This document shows positions 47,898-51,648 of a DNA stretch of 51,648 nucleotides, piece by piece. The position numbers and the translations under genes were made by a program. The notes below the pieces were generated by a model. That model was given only the letters and a program-made list of their open reading frames with translations. It had not been told where the DNA came from and did no database searches. The DNA lies in assembly GCA_964414415.1 (NCBI GenBank), contig CAYPWJ010000009.1:1-51648 (forward strand), written 5' to 3'. How positions within the stretch are numbered: position 1 is the first letter of the stretch; each line of letters begins with the position of its first letter. Source of the stretch: CAZESS01 sp964414415. GTDB lineage: Archaea > Thermoplasmatota > E2 > UBA202 > DSCA01.

Positions 47898-48204
47898 ATA
47901 CGCATTGCTGCTGCTGGGAGCCGCTATCATGGTGCTCGGTGCTCTGGGAATACTGCGCTTTCCAGACGTCTATACGCGGCTGCACGCGTCGACGAAATGC
48001 GATACAGGCGGCGCCATGAGCATATTAATCGCGACGGCGCTGATAATCCCCGCCCCCACGATGGTGAAAATCAAGCTCCTGGTGCTGACGTTTCTCATCG
48101 TGATGATAAACCCCATGGTGTCGCACGCCATCGCACGAGGTGCCCATAAATCAGGCGTTAAGCCAAAAGGAGAGGTAGATATGTATGCTCGGGATAATCC
48201 ATGA
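47890..48204 (+). CDS. mnhG: Cation antiporter subunit MrpG/MbhC
   Basis: A 104-residue three-helix protein with LGILRFPDVYTRLHASTKCDT, the MrpG signature, and MVSHAIARGAHKSGV. Start ATG 47890 overlaps mnhF by eight bases; the stop overlaps the next gene by 20. Confidence 0.95.
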   Translation: MIEYALLLLGAAIMVLGALGILRFPDVYTRLHASTKCDTGGAMSILIATALIIPAPTMVKIKLLVLTFLIVMINPMVSHAIARGAHKSGVKPKGEVDMYARDNP

Positions 48205-48427
48205 AATAGTGCTCATCGCGATGATACTGCTCGCCGTCGTCGTCATCGAGCAAAAAAACCTGATAAAGGCGGTCATCACCTTTGCGTTGCTCAACCTCAT
48301 GCTCACCGTTGCCCTGTTTCAGCTGAAGGCACCGGACGTGGCGCTCTCCGCCATCGTGGTCAGCGCGTTACTCATCGGCATCTTTTTGTATACCATCGAG
48401 GAGGTGAGCACATCAAGAAACAGATAA
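48185..48427 (+). CDS. MbhD-like (DUF4040) antiporter subunit
   Basis: An 80-residue three-helix protein equal to the MrpA C-terminal DUF4040/MbhD region. Visible: KAVITFALLNLMLTVALFQL and APDVALSAIVVSALL (the APDVAxTE-like signature; the usual Glu is Ser here, though LSAIV aligns). As in Mbh it is a free-standing subunit, not fused to a NuoL-like protein. Confidence 0.9.
   Translation: MLGIIHEIVLIAMILLAVVVIEQKNLIKAVITFALLNLMLTVALFQLKAPDVALSAIVVSALLIGIFLYTIEEVSTSRNR
48400..48407 (+). promoter_or_regulatory. Shine-Dalgarno GGAGGTGA before a possible AUC start
   Basis: GGAGGTGA at 48400-48407 lies four bases before ATC 48412. The next gene's frame (HIKKQIIAIVLLVV...) runs through here without ATG, GTG or TTG until GTG 48436, which has no such site and would begin inside the first hydrophobic helix. 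Confidence 0.5.
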
Positions 48428-48660
48428 TAGCCATCGTGCTCCTAGTCGTCCTCGCCTCACTACTGCTGCATCTTGACTATTCAAGGAGCAAGGGAGGGAG
48501 CTACGAATACTATATTTCCCATCCAGAGGAAGTCGGGATAAGCAATCTGGTTGCAGCAGTACTGGCAGACTGGCGGGCATACGACACGCTTGGGGAGGTC
48601 ATTGTCCTGTTCACGGCCGTCTTAGGCGTCTACATGGCCCTGGGGAGGCGAGATACATGA
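48412..48660 (+). CDS. MbhE-like antiporter subunit, probable non-canonical start
   Basis: An 82-residue protein (74 if begun at GTG 48436) matching the MrpA/MbhE C-terminal module: a first helix (IIAIVLLVVLASLLL), a short loop with ISHPEEVGISNLVAAVLADWRAYDTLGE (the conserved DWRxYDTLGE), and a last helix VIVLFTAVLGVYMAL. The loop and helix are complete only if translation starts before GTG 48436; ATC 48412 is the best-placed candidate. The stop TGA overlaps the mnhB ATG. Confidence 0.85.
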   Translation: MKKQIIAIVLLVVLASLLLHLDYSRSKGGSYEYYISHPEEVGISNLVAAVLADWRAYDTLGEVIVLFTAVLGVYMALGRRDT

Positions 48661-49079
48661 AGATGTCATCCATCGTGCGGAACAGCGCGAAGCTCGTTTC
48701 ACCATTTCTGATTACCTATGGAGCCTACCTCATGATACATGGACACGTGAGCCCGGGCGGCGGCTTTCAGGGAGGAGTAATTTTAGCGGTCAGCGTTATC
48801 CTGTTGATAACCTCACACGGGTACCATGCAGTGCGAAAGAAATTCAGGGCGGAGATAGTAAAAGTGATGGAAAGTACCTCCATTGTATTATTGATTGTGC
48901 TGGCAAGTCTGGGCGCAATCGGGGGCTCATTCTTTTTGAATTTCCTGAGAGGTGGCACGACGGGGACATTATTCAGCGGTGGCACCGTAGTTGTGGTAAA
49001 CACCATCATTGGTTTCGAAGTAGGGGCGGCATTCACCCTGCTCTTCTACATGTTGCTGCGGAGGGCGGAACGTGATTGA
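48657..49079 (+). CDS. mnhB: Cation antiporter subunit MrpB/MbhF
   Basis: A 140-residue four-helix protein. Visible: FLITYGAYLMIHGHVSPGGGFQGG (pieces of the MrpB signature), SHGYHAVRK and FSGGTVVVVNTIIGFEVG. Overlaps both neighbours by a few bases. Confidence 0.95.
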   Translation: MKMSSIVRNSAKLVSPFLITYGAYLMIHGHVSPGGGFQGGVILAVSVILLITSHGYHAVRKKFRAEIVKVMESTSIVLLIVLASLGAIGGSFFLNFLRGGTTGTLFSGGTVVVVNTIIGFEVGAAFTLLFYMLLRRAERD

Positions 49080-49389
49080 ATCCCTGACCGCTGGATACGT
49101 TACTGGAGAGAGCGCCGGCATTATCCTTGTGGTAATTGGCCTATACGGACTGATGACAAAAACGGACCTCGTCAAGCAGCTGCTCGCAGTAAACGTCATC
49201 TCTACCGGTGTAGTGCTCTATTTTACGAATCTGGGATACGTGGAGGGCGGAGAAGCACCGCTTATTTCCAGCTCGGCGATGGTCGATCCTCTTCCTGCTA
49301 CGCTTATGCTTACGACGCTCGTCATCGATGTTGCCATTACCTCGTTTGGACTGGCGCTCATAATGCGAATCAGGGAGGATGAATCATGA
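49072..49389 (+). CDS. mnhC: Cation antiporter subunit MrpC/MbhG (NuoK-like)
   Basis: A 105-residue three-helix NuoK homologue from a GTG start. Visible: IGLYGLMTKTDLVKQLLAVN (the conserved Gly-Leu-Tyr and Lys region) and DPLPATLMLTTLVIDVAITS, the typical third helix. Stop overlaps mnhD by four bases. Confidence 0.95.
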   Translation: MIESLTAGYVTGESAGIILVVIGLYGLMTKTDLVKQLLAVNVISTGVVLYFTNLGYVEGGEAPLISSSAMVDPLPATLMLTTLVIDVAITSFGLALIMRIREDES

Positions 49390-50930
49390 TCCCATTTATC
49401 GTAGCACTCCCGCTGCTCTTCGCATTCTTAACTGCTCTTGTGAATGCATTGGACGTAGATGAATGGATGCATAGATGTCTTTTTATTTCGGGGATCGTCT
49501 CTCCATGGCCTGTTTTTCTTATGAGTATCGAGAGTATGCCGGTAAGCGCCGTCATTGGCGGATGGGAAAGGATTTCGGGCATCGAGGTGGTTTTGAACGA
49601 GTATAATTATTACTTTGTCCTCGGCGAATTGATTGTTTTTTCGTTGGTCGGGCTCTACTCACTTCACTACTATAACGCCAGGGATGGATCAGGATCAAAC
49701 AGTGTTTCCGTCAAATACATCCTAGCTCTGATGCTCTTGCTGCACGGCGGGATATTGGGGGCGCTGGCCAGCAGTGACCTTTTCAATTTTTATGTGTACA
49801 TGGAAATAGCTTCGCTTTCCTCCATCGTTCTTGTCTCCTGCTCCGCCGAAGCGGGAGCAAAACGGGCCTCATATAGGTATCTTCTGCTGTATCTCGTGTC
49901 TTCTTTCTTTTTTATTTTTGCAATCGGGATTATCTATGCGAAAACAGGGTATCTCAATTTTGTCCTGATACGGGAGCATATGGTGCTGTCCACGGAGATA
50001 CAGGCAGCTATCGCTATCGCCGTGGTATCTCTTCTTGTGAAGGCAGGGATTTTTCCGCTCCATTTTTGGCTTCCAGAGGCCCATTCCAAAGCGGACGCAC
50101 CGATAAGTGCGGTGCTGTCAGGAGTGGTGGTCAAAGTCCCGATGTATGGTTCGATATTGTTTCTGGTGTATCTACAGATAGAATTTATTGCTGATGTTGT
50201 AATGTTGATTGCTTTTGCCTCTATGTTTTTCGGTATATTCATGGCCATCCTCCAGGATAATGCCAAGAAATTGTTGGCATATCATACCGTTTCCCAGTTG
50301 GGATTTGTGCTGCTGGCAGTGGCCGCCCTGGATGTTGATGCGGCTATTTTTTATGCATTTGCCCACACGTTGTTCAAGTCAGGGCTATTCCTCGGAGTGG
50401 GAACCCTGGTCCGCTCTCACCACACGAAAGACCTGAATAAGCTTTCTTACAGAAGTAACAAGATAATCATGGTTGCCATCCTCCTGCTGAGTTTAGCTAT
50501 CGGCGGCATTGCTCCATTTATTGGCGCATTCTGCAAAAATGAGTTGCTGTCGAGTCTCACTGGCTTCCAAATATATCTGTTTTATATGGCGGGAATAGGA
50601 ACGCTGGTTTCCTTCATTAAACTAAATTACAAGCTTCTGCGGCCTGGAAGGACAGCTGTGGCAGCCTCTCACCTCGAAAAGATAGCGACTATTGCGCTGG
50701 CGCTGCTCACGCTCATTTTCGGGGTGTACTTCTATCCTCAGCTAAAATATCTGGATGTGGTCCTCATTTTGATAGCGATAGCGATATTTTTTGCATTGCG
50801 ATATCTCGGAGTTTTCAGGAAAAACGTCCCTCGGTTCTTTGTCATTGACAGCCTCGGACGGGAGATTAATATGTATACGGGCGTCCTGGTTTTCATAAAC
50901 GTGCTGTTTTTAGTCCAGCTGTTTTATTGA
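49386..50930 (+). CDS. mnhD: Cation antiporter subunit MrpD/MbhH (NuoN/L/M-like)
   Basis: A 514-residue, roughly 14-helix proton-translocating subunit. Visible: FNFYVYMEIASLSSIVLVS with the key Glu of helix 5, LLVKAGIFPLHFWLPEAHSK with the Lys of helix 7, DAPISAVLSGVVVKV, and the broken helix 8 area AYHTVSQLGF. The DNA is noticeably richer in A/T at third codon positions than most genes in the window. Last gene of the operon; its end overlaps a convergent gene by 21 bases. Confidence 0.96.
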   Translation: MIPFIVALPLLFAFLTALVNALDVDEWMHRCLFISGIVSPWPVFLMSIESMPVSAVIGGWERISGIEVVLNEYNYYFVLGELIVFSLVGLYSLHYYNARDGSGSNSVSVKYILALMLLLHGGILGALASSDLFNFYVYMEIASLSSIVLVSCSAEAGAKRASYRYLLLYLVSSFFFIFAIGIIYAKTGYLNFVLIREHMVLSTEIQAAIAIAVVSLLVKAGIFPLHFWLPEAHSKADAPISAVLSGVVVKVPMYGSILFLVYLQIEFIADVVMLIAFASMFFGIFMAILQDNAKKLLAYHTVSQLGFVLLAVAALDVDAAIFYAFAHTLFKSGLFLGVGTLVRSHHTKDLNKLSYRSNKIIMVAILLLSLAIGGIAPFIGAFCKNELLSSLTGFQIYLFYMAGIGTLVSFIKLNYKLLRPGRTAVAASHLEKIATIALALLTLIFGVYFYPQLKYLDVVLILIAIAIFFALRYLGVFRKNVPRFFVIDSLGREINMYTGVLVFINVLFLVQLFY

Positions 50931-51317
50931 CATCTCTATTACTGCATCCTGGGCAGCTGTTTCCTCCTGCAATTTTTCCAGCGATATATCCATCTCGTTG
51001 ATATCTACGACAGCTACTAGTACGGCCTCCTCGCCACGTATTTCTTCGCTTTCGTTGAAGAGTATGTTGACCTTGTGCCGTGCAAAAATGCTGCTTATCG
51101 TTGAAAGGACACCTGGCTCATCTTTTAGCCTGAACTCGATTTCCGCGAGGTTTTTCCCGGGGAGCGCCACTCTCTCCAGCCTGGTTTCATTTAAATCTGG
51201 GCTGATCTCCAGCAGGAAATATGCTCCTTTTACGACGCCGATTTGGACGGCGCAGTCCGACGGAAATGTTATCTTTCCATCTTCCTTGACCTTGATGATT
51301 TCGTAGCGGGTCATCAT
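50910..51317 (-). CDS. ACT-domain protein with AbrB-like N terminus
   Basis: A 135-residue protein (start at ATG 51317 or 51314). The first 50 residues, YEIIKVKEDGKITFPSDC then VKGAYFLLEI, look like a SpoVT/AbrB swapped-hairpin fold. Residues 60-125 form an ACT domain: EIEFRLKDEPGVLSTISSIF and VNILFNESEEI. ACT domains bind amino acids; the pairing suggests an amino-acid-responsive regulator. Family not named. Confidence 0.75.
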   Translation of the reverse strand: MMTRYEIIKVKEDGKITFPSDCAVQIGVVKGAYFLLEISPDLNETRLERVALPGKNLAEIEFRLKDEPGVLSTISSIFARHKVNILFNESEEIRGEEAVLVAVVDINEMDISLEKLQEETAAQDAVIEMSIKQLD

Positions 51318-51393
51318 GACATAAAGACGATGCGTTAAAAAACATATCGCTCGTGGTCTACTGCAACTGGGACTGGATATGATGATGACGATA

Positions 51394-51407
51394 AACTTTT
51401 ACATAGG
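51394..51407 (+). promoter_or_regulatory. TATA-like box for the gene at the window end
   Basis: AACTTTTACATAGG centred about 25 bases before ATG 51426. Confidence 0.45.
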
Positions 51408-51425
51408 AACGATATTGCCAGATGA

Positions 51426-51648
51426 ATGCGTCATAGACTGTTCAGGCAAATATGCCGGGAATTGGTGACGACCACCAAGTGGGAGCGAGTTGTCCTTTTT
51501 ATTCCTTTTGTCGTCCTCATCATCGATGCAGATATTTTTTATTATGCCTGGACCCACCATAAGGTCACGCTCATTTTTCTTTCGTCCATCGTCCTTATTC
51601 TTTCCACCGCGGAAATAATCGCGGTTATCAAGGAGATTCATGAACATA
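51426..51648 (+). CDS. Membrane protein, 3' end outside window
   Basis: The frame from ATG 51426 is open to the last base (74 codons). It begins MRHRLFRQICRELVTTTKWE, followed by two hydrophobic helices (VVLFIPFVVLIIDADIFYYA and LIFLSSIVLILSTAEIIAVI) and a charged end. Promoter spacing supports this start. Too little is visible for a family. The opposite strand also has an open frame, but it lacks a promoter and is hydrophilic and low-complexity. Confidence 0.6.
   Translation, partial: MRHRLFRQICRELVTTTKWERVVLFIPFVVLIIDADIFYYAWTHHKVTLIFLSSIVLILSTAEIIAVIKEIHEH

Noticed and set aside
51399..51647. Minus-strand frame at the window end
   Set aside because: Hydrophilic, low complexity, no promoter; the plus-strand frame has two membrane helices and a well-placed TATA-like box.

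Overview
This window reads as a gene-dense, GC-rich segment of an archaeal chromosome. The evidence is a TFB (basal factor), TFS, eIF6, S19e, L39e, L31e and L18Ae (LX) ribosomal proteins, PDCD5-like protein, prefoldin alpha, KEOPS subunits Kae1 and Bud32, sn-glycerol-1-phosphate dehydrogenase (archaeal lipids), FBP aldolase/phosphatase, HerA-NurA, the archaeosine radical SAM enzyme and SepF. The gene content (PKD surface proteins, clostripain/gingipain-like and papain-like exported proteases, multi-PAS sensors ending in a HHFFNP motif) is what I would expect of a euryarchaeal lineage near Thermoplasmatota. That placement is inference. Many genes have a TATA-like box 23-30 bases before the start codon, so leaderless mRNAs appear common. 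No tRNA, 5S/16S/23S rRNA or CRISPR array was seen.

Layout. 1-3450: end of a large PKD-repeat surface protein. 3518-6311: Kae1-Bud32-ITPase cluster and a convergent nuclease-like gene. 6342-11769 (minus): FBP aldolase/phosphatase, a receiver protein overlapping a six-PAS sensor that lacks an ATPase domain, a GIY-YIG protein and an Mrp-type ATPase. 11877-17471: exported-protein region (C25-like lipoprotein, rhodanese, C1 protease) with tfs in between. 17502-20634: AlaX, MsrB, UppS, DUF131 protein, Trm9-like methyltransferase. 20654-21280: remnants of two broken genes lying back to back. 21260-26352 (minus): DMT transporter, HerA, NurA, a tiny leaderless ORF, UPF0179, EgsA. 26521-30447 (plus): translation/secretion operon S19e-PDCD5-L39e-L31e-eIF6-LX-prefoldin-FtsY. 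30444-38821: UbiX, a nucleotide kinase, cold-shock protein, PurL/PurS, a membrane zinc-ribbon protein, LOG-like protein, KptA, methyltransferase, RaSEA, SepF. 38895-46590: HisRS, carbamate kinase, an exported double nitroreductase, a small-multidrug-export type protein, a sugar epimerase, RlmE, TFB and a zinc-ribbon protein. 46591-47031: a non-coding gap holding a strikingly base-paired block. 47032-50930: an eight-gene Mrp/Mbh-type cation antiporter module. 50910-51648: ACT-domain protein and the start of a membrane protein.

Points of most interest: the structured RNA candidate at 46745-46956; a C-terminal module with a shared HLYLFGR motif on two otherwise unrelated exported proteins (the PKD protein and the double nitroreductase); the kinase-dead multi-PAS sensor translationally coupled to an atypical receiver; L31e with an acidic tail longer than the ribosomal domain itself; an antiporter gene that seems to need an AUC start; a 40-residue leaderless ORF heading the nurA-herA operon; and a double pseudogene junction. 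All functional statements rest on reading motifs by eye; no database search was run.
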